A DNA stretch of 64,000 bases from Reticulitermes lucifugus (GCA_026260175.1 JAKCWW010000096.1:91616-155615); one strand, 5' to 3'. Positions 21,079 through 32,200 are shown, counted from the stretch's first letter. Numbers and translations: made by a program. Notes: generated from the letters alone by a model not told the origin.

Positions 21079-21373
21079 CTTTTTTGTGGAGAAGGGCCCC
21101 GCAGCAGAAGCTACGGACGCACCGCAGCCTTAAGGCTTATTGTGCAACCCTTGTGATGAAGATGAAGAGAAAGATGATCAATTTTTTTCGTTTTTCCGTG
21201 TAATGGAGTACTGGTGGAATTAAATTGACAGGGAAAAACCGAAGTACTCGGGGAAAAACCTGTTCCATTGCCACTTTGTCCACCATAAACTCCCAAATGA
21301 ACTGAACCGGGATCGAACTCGGGTCTCCAGGGTGGGAGGCCGGCGACTAACCGCCTGAGCCATGGCACGGCCT
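21079..21373 (-). repeat. SINE-C, full length with target duplication
   Basis: On the minus strand: head GGCCGTGCCATGGCTCAGGC with A-box, B-box GAGTTCGATCCCGG, body with GTGGACAAAGTGGCAATGG and GAGTACTTCGGTTTTTCC, an end rich in CATCTTCATCAC, and a poly-A tail. A 14-bp duplication (TTCCATACAGCGTT, one mismatch) flanks it at 21065-21078 and 21374-21387. The 110-codon frames across it are incidental. Confidence 0.88.
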
Positions 21374-21387
21374 TTCCATATAGCGTT

Positions 21388-22109
21388 TGACAGAACTGGT
21401 TGACATTTGTATGGAAAACTCCCACAAATATTGGTCGGGTAAGTAGCATACAATACGCATAAAACTACGAGTTTCTTCTTACAATTCTTGATGAACTGAA
21501 GGCAGTGAGTTAAAGGTAGGCATAGTGGGACAAATGACAAACTCACATGCCTCTGTTAAAAATGTACAATTGGTAAGATATATGATGAAATCTCTCATTC
21601 CACTACGTGAACAATGCAGTATGGGCAGGAGAGGTGACTGAAAAAAAAATCGGAGTATCAAATTCGAATGCCACTTCTCGGTTACCGAGCCAGTTGCTGG
21701 TAGCTCAGCTGGCAAATATAAAGTGCAACTGCATAGAAAAATATTAAGAAACATGCAATTTATTGGTAACTATTGACAGCTGCAAAGTGAAATATTCTAA
21801 ATTACGAATAATGGAATGTATGAACGACAAATAAAATTGGGTAATGAAATACAACATGTCTGCATAAAATAACTAAACAGTCTCTGTTCACATCACATTT
21901 TAAGATAAGTTACGGTGCAGTTTAACAAAACCTGGTAAACGTCGCCCGAGGTTATGTAAGGTAAATACACCTGCGTCCATAAATGTTAACATGGGAAGGT
22001 CTGTCCGATTGCTATCAATGTCTTTAAATGTAAGTGAACCTAGAAACTTCGTGTTACATAACAAAAACTATAGGCCCATCTAGCCGCTCACATTGGCTGA
22101 GTAGTGTAA
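21388..22109. other. No gene recognised
   Basis: AT-rich spacer; nothing identified. Confidence 0.4.
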
Positions 22110-22300
22110 GTCTTATAGACTAGTGTCTTTTACTGCAAGGACACTGGGAATATGGATTTGAATCCCTCTTCTGGCACAGATAAATACGTTTCTCCTCTGA
22201 CTGGGATGGTTCGGAAACTCATCCACGGAGTTATACCAAACGTCCACAAACAAGGTTCAGAAATCCGACAGACGGGATACATGTGGCAGCATAGAGATAG
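22110..22300 (+). repeat. Possible tRNA-headed SINE, weak
   Basis: A B-box-like GGATTTGAATCCCTCTTCTG at about 22154 follows a degenerate head, and CTGGGATGGTTCGG and TCATCCACGGAG follow in the body. No flanking duplication found. Confidence 0.3.
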
Positions 22301-22595
22301 ATGGTCTGTCTACACAGATTCATTATTCTGAAACAAGCTACTCTGGGTGAATATTGACTCAGAGACATTTTTTTTGTAACTGCATTTTTAGGATGATTTT
22401 ATTCACGAGAAATGTAAATGAATTTCTGGCTAACTTGTTTCCTGAAAAAATAAAAAGCAAACAAATGAGATCACCCACGACTGCGTGTGCGCGTGTGAGA
22501 GACAGAAAATCCCGGTTTAAACTTCTGAAACAGCTGACCGAATTTCGCGAAACGTGTTACAGATGTTATGCCACTACTTCAACCTGGCGTTTTTA

Positions 22596-23165
22596 GGCGC
22601 TTTCGTAAAATTGCGAAAAGCGATTATTAGCTTCGTCATATCTGTGTGACTGTCTGTCTGCTTGTCTGTCTCTTCGTCTGTTTGTCTGTCCGTCGACATG
22701 GAACAACTCGACTCCTACTGAACGGATTTTCATGAAACTTGATATTTGAGTATTTTTCGAAAATCTGTCGAGAAAATTCAGGTTTAATTAAAATCCGACA
22801 AGAATAACGGGTACTTTTACATGAAGACCTATGTATATTTATGATAATATCTCGCTCGATTCTTCTTAGAATGAGAAATGTTTATGGCAAATTTTGTAAA
22901 GAAAATCAAAACACGTATTTCATGTTCAATAACTTTTTCCGAAAATCGTGCCGTTTATAAGATAATGTGGAAAAATGTGGTAGAGCCAGACAGGTTACAG
23001 ATGACAATATAATACGGCGCAAGCGCTTTGCATGCTGGATAACTAAGACTACAGACACACACTCAGAATATGTAATACCTATTGCTTTTCCACAGCAAAA
23101 ATGGTTACACGAATGCGCCTCAATGTTACGTTTATACGTACATTGCCTGTCTTGTTCCATTATAT
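22596..23165 (-). repeat. Widely dispersed arthropod repeat of unclear class
   Basis: Minus-strand conceptual translation gives, in different frames, pieces that I remember from many arthropod predicted proteins: VIQHAKRLRRIILSSV, HFSTLSYKRHDFRKK, FEKYSNIKFHENP, a TDKQTKRQTSRQT run and MTKLIIAFRNFTKAPK. The TGTC-rich run at 22646-22695 is its natural 3' part. The family is usually mis-annotated as protein. Its class is unclear to me, and recognition is from memory. Confidence 0.65.
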
Positions 23166-23790
23166 GAGATACCTGTGGTTCAGCAACTCTACGACACAGA
23201 ACCTGAAGCAAGACTGAATTTTGTGAATTGGTACCTTCATGGAGTGAATGCTTGAGAAATAGATTCCACACATGTTGTGTTCAGCCGTGAAGTTTTTTCA
23301 CCTCAGTGGACACGGGAAGTCAGAGAATCCATGAAATTCGATTGCTTGATGTTATAGTTCGTGTGTAGTGTCCTATGAGTGCAACTAGGATTAATGGGGC
23401 CATATTTTTTCTGAGACCATTAATTCACAGAGATATGTCACACATATTGTAACACGAATTTCTGTAGCAGGGAACGTATTCCGTTTTTTCTTTCCAGCAA
23501 CACAGTGCAATAACTCACACTACAGACAGTTCTATGCGTTGTTCAGATAGTGTTTTTGGTGAGAGAATAATAGGCCGAGGATTGTGATCTCTTCGTTCGC
23601 CACAACGTAACCCGTGTTATTTTCGCTTATGGGGGTGTTACAGGATAAACTGTAAAGTCATATTCCTCATATTGAAAACGATCCGAAGGAAAACACTCAG
23701 AGTGCAGAGCCTCCAATTTCATCAGCAGAATTTAGACGCGCAATGTACAACATGTGACGCGTGGCTCTAAGAAGAAGGAAACCATTTCCA
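23161..23790 (+). pseudogene. Mariner-type transposase relic
   Basis: Plus-strand frames give, in order, IPVVQQLYDTEPEARLNFVN WYLHGVN near 23170-23252, a shifted VFSREV block, FSFQQHSAITHT near 23495-23525 and FGERIIGRGL followed by RSPQRNPCYFRLWG near 23560-23630. These align with the family blocks (ARLNFCNWF, FSDEA, FQQDGATAHT, RSPDLTPCDFFLWG). The aspartates expected in all three catalytic blocks are replaced (SREV, QQHS, PCYF), and there are several frame changes and stops, so it is long dead. It abuts the repeat at 22596-23165. Element ends were not found. Confidence 0.75.
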
Positions 23791-24035
23791 GCAAATTTTT
23801 AAAGATATTGAGAGGAACAATGAAATATTAACTGAAATACACTGAACTAAAACTTTACAGACCCTTCTTTAAATGTGGCAAATAAGGCTGTAATATTGTT
23901 TTCTAAGTTGTGTTAATAGTGATTGATAACTACCTTGTAACGTAATATTAATTGCAGTACATTGAAATAAAGCGGGTGTCTGACTCATGGAAAAATGTAA
24001 CTGCGGCGATAAGTGTCCTACAATAGGAATCGAAT
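23791..24035. other. No gene recognised
   Basis: Short AT-rich spacer, possibly the remaining end of the mariner relic. Confidence 0.35.
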
Positions 24036-24052
24036 AAAATAATAACCCTATA

Positions 24053-24266
24053 AAGGTGAAGTTCGCCCTATAACAGGCCATGAAAACCCAGAGGGGAAGT
24101 AAAGGTATAGCTCTACTCTTTCTCCGGGAAAGAGACCTGACACATTGTACAGGAAGCTGGGTGGGCCCTAGGGCCGGTCTGGAAAATCTCGGCCCCACCG
24201 GGATTCGATCCCCGGAACGTCCAGCTCGTAGCGAATCGTTATACCGGCTGGGCTATCCCGGCCCAC
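24053..24266 (-). repeat. SINE-B with internal deletion and long target duplication
   Basis: Minus strand: head GTGGGCCGGGATAGCCCAGC, B-box GGGGATCGAATCCCGG, body to the AGCTTCCTGTACAATG block, then directly to the AAAGAGTAGAGCTATACC block. The usual GCGGCCGGGGCGTGGCG segment is missing. A 17-bp duplication (AAAATAATAACCCTATA, one mismatch) flanks it at 24036-24052 and 24267-24283, so insertion was fairly recent. Confidence 0.9.
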
Positions 24267-24384
24267 AAAATAATGACCCTATACGTTAAAGTAGGCGGAA
24301 TATCAGTATGTCTATGACAAACCAAAATGTTGTAGAGATACTTATCACAAGAGGTAAAGCTTCAGACACGGATTAGGGAATCAT

Positions 24385-24565
24385 CATTTCGAATTTCGGG
24401 TGGGACACCGACTGTCGTGTCTGAACAATGTTTTTGGTTTTATCAGTCCCTGCAAGCATGCATAGGCCGTGAGCGTTTCTTCCCACATACTTTCCAATTT
24501 ATTATTCATCAACCGTCCTACCATCGACGTTACAGGCCTGCAGTCTGCAATAATGACAGCATCGA
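24385..24565 (+). repeat. SINE-D copy
   Basis: Contains CGAATTTCGGGTGGGACACC, GTTTTTGGTTTTATCAGTCC, CTTTCCAATTTATTATTCAT and CGACGTTACAG in the family order. The head upstream of the B-box is poorly preserved. Confidence 0.6.
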
Positions 24566-24936
24566 AATTAAACCACGAATACACCTACACAAAACAAATA
24601 TGTGTGACATAATGACCTAGGCACGTCACTGGACGGAATGTGGTGGAGTATGAAGGTAAAAATGTAGCTTTTGACTTACAGCCAAATATACAGCTCTGAC
24701 AAAGTGTCAATCCAGAAGACCCCGATCATACGGCAAAAGGTCACAGATTTGGACCAGAAAATCGGAAGAGTTTTTTAGTTTTTCGGTGAGATGGTTTACA
24801 CATTACGGCAGAGGCTTTTAATCTTACAATCTTTAATCTTTTAATCTTATGTAGATTAGACTGTTAGTACGACCTTAAGGTCAAAATTAAACTTATAGAC
24901 CGACACTGTAATTTTACCTTAACAGATATAGCCGAG
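24566..24936. other. No gene recognised; may include older LINE sequence
   Basis: AT-rich, with ATCTTACAATCTTTAATCTT-type short repeats near 24818-24846. Could be the diverged interior of the LINE whose end follows. Confidence 0.35.
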
Positions 24937-25102
24937 CACAGCTACAATGGAAGGAACAAGGAAACGAGGAAGACCACGTAAAAGATGGAGGGACGAGGGT
25001 GAAGAGGATGTAAATACAATGGGAATAAAGAACAGGTAGGCAATGGTCAGAGACCGTCGGGAATGGCAGAAGATAGTATTGAAAGTCGACCAAGGATTGT
25101 AG
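24937..25102 (+). mobile_element. LINE ORF2 3' end (fragment)
   Basis: A plus-strand frame reads ...EGTRKRGRPRKRWRDEGEED then VNTMGIKNR and MVRDRREWQKIVLK, ending at a stop. The RGRPRKRW block followed by DRxEWxxIV is the usual carboxyl end of ORF2 in several non-LTR retrotransposon clades. One in-frame TAG lies after IKNR. Only this 5'-truncated end is present, as is usual for LINE copies; the clade cannot be told. Confidence 0.75.
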
Positions 25103-25108
25103 TGTTTG

Positions 25109-25219
25109 AGAAGCAGGAGGAAGAGGAGGAGGAGGAGGAGAAGAAGGAGAAGAAGAATGAGGAGAAAAGGGAGGAGGAGGAGGAGAAGGAGAAGGAGGAT
25201 AAGGAAAAGAAGAATAAGA
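25109..25219. repeat. Polypurine (GGA/GAA)n tract
   Basis: About 110 bases almost entirely purine on the plus strand, directly after the LINE ORF2 end. Long glutamate- or serine-rich frames across it are artefacts. Confidence 0.92.
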
Positions 25220-26221
25220 CAACAGAGCACGATTTCATAAAAGTATTTTACAGAATTTTCGTTAACCTATCATTTGTAATTCTGAAGGGCTTTATAATAA
25301 TTTTCTTTGTACTGTTTCCACTGTCTAGATAACAAACATACACATAAACACACACATAGGCATGTGTCGCTTTACGACATGTTTTGTAGGATGACTGTCT
25401 TGTGTGACAAGAAAGGGTCGCCTGCATATTTCCGTTGGAACTGCTGGGCAAAGTTGCTGACAAAAAGTATAAAGAGATCATCGCGATCAGGTTGGTCTAA
25501 CGGGGGACGCAGGATCGGTACTCTTTAGTTTCACTTGGATATGTAGACAAATCCAGACTCAGAAAGTCGTACGTCTTAGTGAGGCAACGGAAAATGGCCG
25601 AAGAAAATGTCATGTCTGACGCCGAAATGAGTGTGGGATTAAAGTCTACGAGCAGAGTGTACTCTGAGTTCCGGCAAAGGGAGGAAAGGACAAAGTGCTG
25701 TTGAATGGTGCTGCTTCCTTCAAGGCAAGTCCGGTTTCAGCGCAGCGGGAATCTTACTTCCGGTTTCCCACAATTCCGTGACTTGGTCTCTTTAAGTAAA
25801 CGGTAGTGTGCTGTGAATTATGCCGTCACGTCGGGCACTTTATTTATTAGGCGCTTCCCACAAGACACAGCAACCAGCACTACGATCAATAGTTAATCCT
25901 TAACCAGTGCTGCAAGTAATAATGACCTAATGGTTTTCACTCACCATATGTGTGTAGGTGAACACAGTCGTAATTACAGGAGATTAGGGATTCCTCCAAC
26001 CCCATGATCTGGGATGGTATAACATTTCTGCTTTTGAATTAATTCATGCCTAAACACAGGCATCAGCATAAAAGGAAGTTTAAGGATGAGGGGACGTTCA
26101 TATTAATAACGGCATAGTTGATCTGTGAAACTGTGGAATAAAATAAAAATGTTTAAGGTTTTGTCCAAAGCAAATAATTAACCTCAGGCATGTTGTAAGT
26201 TTTAATTTAAACTTATACGAC
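25220..26221. other. No proven gene; weak promoter or first-exon candidate inside
   Basis: At 25594 an ATG in a good context (GGAAAATGGCCGAAG) opens 36 codons beginning MAEENVMSDAEMSV. An ETS-type element (ACTTCCGG, CCGGAAGT on minus) lies at about 25755. No donor was identified with confidence. The rest is spacer. Confidence 0.25.
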
Positions 26222-26280
26222 CAATGTCACACCCACATAGGCAAACGCATGGAGCTTTTGCGTATGTGGATGTGACATTG
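26222..26280. repeat. Hairpin, 22-bp arms
   Basis: Arms 26222-26243 and 26259-26280 pair with two mismatches (CAATGTCACA then CCACATA), around a 15-base loop. Possibly a MITE core or a structured RNA. Confidence 0.7.
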
Positions 26281-26528
26281 TTCCGAAATATGATAAACAT
26301 AGGCCTGCAATTAGCAAATAGATACTCTCCGAATTGACACAAAACTTCCTGGGCTTTCCCCAGACAACAGCAGAATTCTGTCGGTCACACATATCCTAAA
26401 TATATTTACACATTAAGCGTGATTGGATAAATAGCGTTCTTAGAATTCTTCACCCATACTTTGACTCAGACTTTAACTCAGAGTAGCTTCTTCTTAGGGG
26501 CCTACGTAATAAGTAGTAATCACTAACC

Positions 26529-26569
26529 CTGATGACGGAAACAGTTCCAATTTCCGAAACGCTGTTTGC
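26529..26569 (+). ncRNA. Hammerhead-like motif, decayed
   Basis: CTGATGA (26529-26535), stem II GGAAA/TTTCC and GAAAC (26556-26560) are in the right order and spacing, but stem I does not pair. Probably a remnant. Confidence 0.35.
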
Positions 26570-26574
26570 ACAAA

Positions 26575-26959
26575 TCCAGTACGACGGGTAATATCCAAAC
26601 AAGGGCCACGTTTATCGTAACATAGCGTCAGAAACACGTGCACCTAGAATAAATACACCCTGCCCGCCATTCTCTTCCAAATCTACAGACACGAAATTAA
26701 GACCTGCCGACACTTCAACATTAACTGTAAATCAAGTACTGCAGAGACGATTGGAAACAGGACATTTCTGGGTCGCATTCCCACAGCGTGTTGCTGTAAC
26801 TGTCACAACGTTATTGCTTCATTGATGGAAAAACCACTGCAAAAATAACTATTAGGCCTATAGTACACAAACCTAGCCATTTTAGTGGCAAAAATATTTA
26901 GAGCCTTAGTACTCTTTAGGAAAGAACAAATAAGGAAGCGAACAAACTAATCAACATAA
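26575..26959. other. No gene recognised
   Basis: Spacer; nothing identified. Confidence 0.4.
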
Positions 26960-27310
26960 TGGAAAAGAGCCATTCTTGAGAAATTAACATTCCTTCAGCT
27001 AGTCAAGGAATTCTCAGCCTTCTATCAAAACTAATGGTTTATTGCCGCGATCACAAGAGCCCCGTCACTGGTGCCTCTCCTGAACTAGACTAGTCTAGTT
27101 CACATACGTTTTCCAAGTGACATCTTCTCTTTACTGTTTTTAAGTGAACTGTTTACGCTTCACTCATTTATGCCATGCCTGTTATATGCTCTCTACGTCT
27201 CATCCGTCTTTATTTCATTAACCTAGTAATGTTTGGTGAAGAGTTACTCTCAACATGCACTCTTCCCCAGGCACCTATTACTTTCTATGTCCAAATATTC
27301 TCCTCGACAC
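26960..27310 (+). repeat. Dispersed repeat E, copy 3 (diverged)
   Basis: Shares the CAGCTAGTCAAGGAATTCTC opening and a pyrimidine-rich later part with copies at 16655 and 37665. The conserved GTTCACAACAG block is poorly kept. Confidence 0.35.
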
Positions 27311-30244
27311 TTTGTTTTTCTTATATAAACGATTATCAATATTCGCTACTAACCAACGGGAGAGAGTTAAATCACGAATCTGTGAGTAGGTACTCTAATC
27401 GAGTAAAAGAACTTGAATTATTCAACGTACTGCGGAAATTTCGACTATAAATACAGGACAAAAACATGACAGCTGCTAAATTAATTAGCATTACAGGCCT
27501 ATGGGCCGAACACACAGAAGACACTGATACAAACCTACAGTGTCACAGTGGCTCATGCCATTTAAATTTGCCCAGTTATGTTGAGGTTTCCAGACAAGGG
27601 ACGGTAAATACGACAAATAACAATACTGATCTCGACATTTTTCAAAGAGTCATGACACTCTTTAACAACGGGAGAATAAAAACTGTATCGCCCTAGGGAT
27701 TGCAAGTGATTAAATTGTCCCGTGAACATGGGAAACCATCTGCCGGCGTAGAGACCGAACAGAGTTCACACACACACACAGCATACGAGTATGTGTTGGG
27801 AATTGGCTTATCCCTCCGGACCACAGCAACAGTGCATAGAGCCTCCCACACCAATCTGCTGGTTCTGTGTTTGTTTATCCCCAGTTATTAATGTATGCAT
27901 GAACGGAAATCTTTTCCTGGCTCATCACTAACTGTGGTTGTGTGTTGTTCAATGATAAGGCGATATATATATGTATGTGCAATTGTATGACAGCGCTGAG
28001 GGGTACGGGACGCTTGGGTGCCAGGTCCGTTTATTGTGTCATGGCTTATTGACACAACGACGGAACAGGGATTTAGTCTGTAAGGGGATTACAACTCGTA
28101 GGCAAGTTTTTGTTTTGTTTTTATATTATGGGACTAAAAGCAAAGAAGCGTGAAAATTCCACAACACTGACGTCAAAGCAGAAGATTTACCAGCGCAGGC
28201 AATGTGTAATGGGCTCAATTACAGGATATGGTATGAGATTTTGCATATATGGAATTGATATACAGAATCAGAGGCACTCTAGCACACTAATGAAGATGCA
28301 AGTATATGTACATGTTTGCGGTGTACTGATACGCAGACCTGCTTAAACGTCTTTCATCTGTGTGAAAACAATATTGATGCACATGCAATTAATATGACCT
28401 AATTCTAGATTAATTCAATTATTTAATTTAGAGTACATGGGATAAAGATTTATGGCTCCAGTCCTTTTCCGAAGCACAGGAGACGACTTAAAACGATTTC
28501 TTCTCACAAACGGAATTACAGAGGAAAAAATGGCCAGTCCGTCCTCACAGGATGGACAAAAACAAGTTACAAAAATCTGCTCTTCAGTACGAAAGAAAAG
28601 GCAAGAAGGCACAGGAAAAACAGTTATAAAGATATCTATAAACGCTGCACGTGGAGGGCGGCAGAAACAGAAGACAATGAAGGCAGAAAAAGTTGGTGAT
28701 AAATGAAACAATATTTGTCAAGGTCATATCATTTTTCGTTAATTGGTACAATAATACAGTACCTATTAATTAAGCCGTAAAGCTCCCTACTTTACTCGAA
28801 GTAGTTCCTAAGATGTGCTATTGAAACTGACTCGTTTTTATTTTCAATTAAATTGTCACGAAATGGACAGTGACTAAATAGCATCCGTCTAAATAACTAG
28901 AGCTTCACTACAATGTAAATGCTTGTCTCCATTACCTTTAAACTTCCATTAAAACACTTCGTTGTAACAAACGTGTACGAGATATGCGACTCAACACTTC
29001 GTATGGAACTTCACGAAGAACTGCGATAGAGGGTCTGGGTGGAAAAGAGGCGAGGCTTTCGGGGGCCAAACGACGAGGAAAACAACATTTTCACGAATTC
29101 TCCTTTGTATTAACCCCTGTAATCCTTTAGGACAAAAAATTATTCCCCCTTGCCTAACTTTCATTTCTGCCGGAAGATGAGTGAGAGCGAGAGAGAGCGA
29201 GGAAAAGGTGTCACAAACGGCGACAGCAGAGTGCGTACAGTCGCGAGCACAAACACTGCAACGGAAACTGTCTGAACAGTCTCTGGTTTGACAGCTTATT
29301 TTAAAAATCAGCAGGGATATTTGAATTAAATTATGCTTACAGTCTTACACAAAATACATTACATTATCAATAGAAGTTTTTGGAAATGTTATCAGAAATG
29401 CTCTAAATTATTTTTGAAATGTTAGTTGTCAACTCACAGAGAACAGTGTGTGTTTCAATTACGAAGACCAAACGGTCATTCCTGAATGGGAAAATAATCT
29501 GTTTTGACAGTGATAATGACACGAAGGACATAATGCACGGCGTGGCTAAATGCGAAGTCTCTTACTGTTACGGCAGGTGGTATATACAATAACCACTGAA
29601 ATTTAAAGGGTTAAGAATTAGGGTGACCGAAGTATGGCAGTTTAGCCCAAATCACTTTTCAACGACATTAACAAGAATAAACAACCAAAGAAATAGCCCA
29701 GTAAAAGTAAGTAAAAAATTACGAATTTTGTAATTTATTGTTTATTTAATTACGCAGTCAGTAGCTCAAAATATGGCGAATGACTGCATGATTCGCGAAT
29801 AATAAATTGGAAGGGTTGTTGAAACAAGTGGTCGTGGCCCACTTAATGGTTCTATCCCGGAATTTGTGTGAAGGGACCAAGAAAAACAATGAGCAAGCTC
29901 AGTGAAAGTCGAAATTCAAAACGGGCACCCCCAGTATATACGTCAGAAGCGCCCCCGTATGAGCCAAACTGCTCGGTCAGTTGACACTGAATGTTTCAAA
30001 TATCATCAGTGAAACTGAAACATGCCAAAGCGAGTGGCTATAACGTTGTACTGAATGAAGCCAAATATAACAAATCAGGCATTAACATGCTTATCACAGG
30101 GACAAAAACCCTGAGTGCAAAAAAAAACACTAGCACACGTGACCGTATTATTTTGAACATATACTCGTATAAAAAGTATATACACATATAAAAGCACTAT
30201 ATTTATATTGTGCACTTTGGATTATGATACCATGTAGTCTGGTA
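27311..30244. other. No proven gene
   Basis: Open frames of 60-98 codons at 27466, 27700, 28110, 28415 (minus), 28452 and 29991 have no recognised domains. A GAGA-rich block with a CCGGAAG word at 29173-29205 and CpG enrichment to about 29260 looks promoter-like; an ATG there opens MSESERERGKGV, without a clear exon structure. Confidence 0.3.
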
Positions 30245-30335
30245 CCTGGTTCTCTAAGTTTCGGAGTAAACTGCTGCCTCTATGCTCACGGCAGCTATCA
30301 CAACCCGTAGACCACAATCTAAGTGGTCAACAATT
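30245..30335 (+). repeat. Dispersed repeat F, copy 2
   Basis: TTCGGAGTAAACTGCTGCCT and CTATGCTCACGGCAG correspond to blocks in the copies at 7603, 39010 and 57665. Confidence 0.45.
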
Positions 30336-30714
30336 TGATAATTTCAGATGTCAGAAAGTATCTCTCCTGTATCCGTCAGAATATAAAATAAATGAAAGAA
30401 AGGTTCCTTGAACAATGTACCAGTATTACACAAATTATGGTGAAACTGTACTGCCCGAGTTCTTTCTTGAAGGTCGAGCTTACATTTTCCACAATGTTAC
30501 AATTCTCTTAGCTTTTGACGTCTTAATGGTTTTCGCGGACTGACTGTCACAAGAATGCCCACCCAAAGGGTCCTTCTGGTAGGTGTTTTGACAGTGTCAA
30601 CGTGAGGAACGAATAAGAGGGATAAACTATAAAAACTGCCGTGGAGAATATTCTATAAACGTAAACAAAAGACCAACAACCTTGGGAGTGACTTCTTTTT
30701 TTTTAAAGCTCAGT
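30336..30714. other. No gene recognised
   Basis: AT-rich spacer without identified features. Confidence 0.4.
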
Positions 30715-30722
30715 ATGTGCTA

Positions 30723-30994
30723 GTGGCCGATCCCAGGGGCCGCGCGGTCTATGGCGTGGGTCTGCCGCAGCTCGCTTGCTGCGATTGCGGGTTCGAATCC
30801 CGCCAGGGGCATAGATGTCTGTCTCTTGTGATTGTTGTGTGTTGTCAGGTAGAGGTCTCTGCGTCGGGCTGATCACTAGTCTACAGGAGTCCTACCGAGT
30901 GTGGTGTGTCTGAGTGTGATCGTGAAGCCTCGATAATGCGGAGGCCCTGGCCCAGCAGGGGCTGTCGTGGCATGGAAAAAAAAATAAAAGAAAA
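30723..30994 (+). repeat. SINE-A, full length
   Basis: The head resembles a Leu/Ser-type tRNA (GGCCGCGCGGTCTATGGCG, long variable region, B-box GGGTTCGAATCCCGCC). The body follows with TGTCTGTCTCTTGTGA, TCAGGTAGAGGTCTCTGCG, GGAGTCCTACCGAGTGTGG and GGAGGCCCTGGCCCAGCAGG, and an A-rich tail ends it. The 8-bp duplication ATGTGCTA flanks it (30715-30722, 30995-31002). Confidence 0.92.
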
Positions 30995-31002
30995 ATGTGC
31001 TA

Positions 31003-31440
31003 ATGACATTCTAATTTCAATAAGCCTTTAATGTGTCAAACACAAATATTTGTTTTACATGTCCGCCAAATATTTTCAAGTTTTCTTGTTATTTCTGCAA
31101 ATTTGAATATTAACGCTCTCCGTCTGAATATTTCATCTCATTCGCTATTCATCTTTGTTATTATCTGTACCTAATAGGGTCTTCCATCGTCTGCATGGCT
31201 ATTAAAATATCAGCTATTAATTATAACACACTGACTCACAATATTCCAAATAATTTTTATATTATGTAGAGGCCCACAATTGTCATAAAACACTGTTAAC
31301 CTCCCAATTTCGAAAACACTTCTGCTGTCGCTTATTAGATTTATTTAAGCAGTACCAACTGCTAAGGTTTAGTAGCGTTGAATGAGATAAGAACCACCTT
31401 CTATAAATCCACGGACGTGAATGAGTGATTGAGTGAATAT
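31003..31440. other. No gene recognised
   Basis: AT-rich spacer. Confidence 0.4.
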
Positions 31441-31449
31441 TTCACATTG

Positions 31450-32200
31450 TTGCCGGGTTGTGTGCTTTCTGTGAGGTACGAGTACGCACTGAGGCCGCAG
31501 TAAGAGTTCAGCAACAGTGTCCTCTGTGAGGTACGCACTCAGGCCGAAGTAACAACTAAGCACGGTGAAATTAATACAACATAGCACAAGTATATGGCAG
31601 GAATCCGATAAACAAGGCCGAAGAAACGGTTTTTATAATTGAGTCATAGTGTATTTTCTGTGACTTATAAACTGACGGTGAAGAACGAGTTAAACATCGT
31701 ACGTATAATGCAATACAGCATAACCTTATGACAATATTCCTCTTGGTTTGTACGAAGAATAAACAAACGACCGACGAAAGGGACCGTGGATTAGCGCGTG
31801 AATACTATGGCCCAAGAAAACGTTGAGAATCTAGCTTATGTAATGGGCTTGATGTGAGTGATTGAGCCACACCCGAGTCGACAAGAATCTATAATAATCG
31901 ATAGTAATCGATAATACTTGAGAGACATACATCCGGGTCGATAAGAGTAGACAGTAATCTATAAGTCAATAATAACTGACAATGATCGACAGTTGCCATG
32001 ATACACTAGAGGCTGAGAGATTGTGTTCTCCATGAGGTATGAGATGAGGCTGAATAAAGAGTTGAGCATCGTACATACAACACAACACACCACAGCACAA
32101 ACGGTTGGCAGCACCCTGACATATAAAACTGACGCTTGGTTTGATATAAGAATAAAGAAAAGACGGACGAAAAAAGCCGTGAAGAAGCGCATGAATATTA
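31450..32200 (+). repeat. Degenerate tandem duplication block
   Basis: A unit with TTCTGTGAGGTACG, a GCCG-AGTAA block, ATCGTACGTATAATGCAATACA and GAATAAACAAACGACCGACG recurs in diverged form at about 31467 (short), 31522 (partial), 31654-31811 and 32020-32197. Between units lie short ATAATCGATA-type repeats (31885-31990). Class unknown. Confidence 0.5.

Noticed and set aside
21111-21546. Minus-strand frames of 108-112 codons
   Set aside because: They lie in the SINE-C copy; the same peptide-like strings recur in other SINE-C copies (for example 47698-48030).
24914-25332. Serine/leucine-rich and glutamate-rich frames
   Set aside because: Produced by the polypurine/polypyrimidine tract at 25109-25219.
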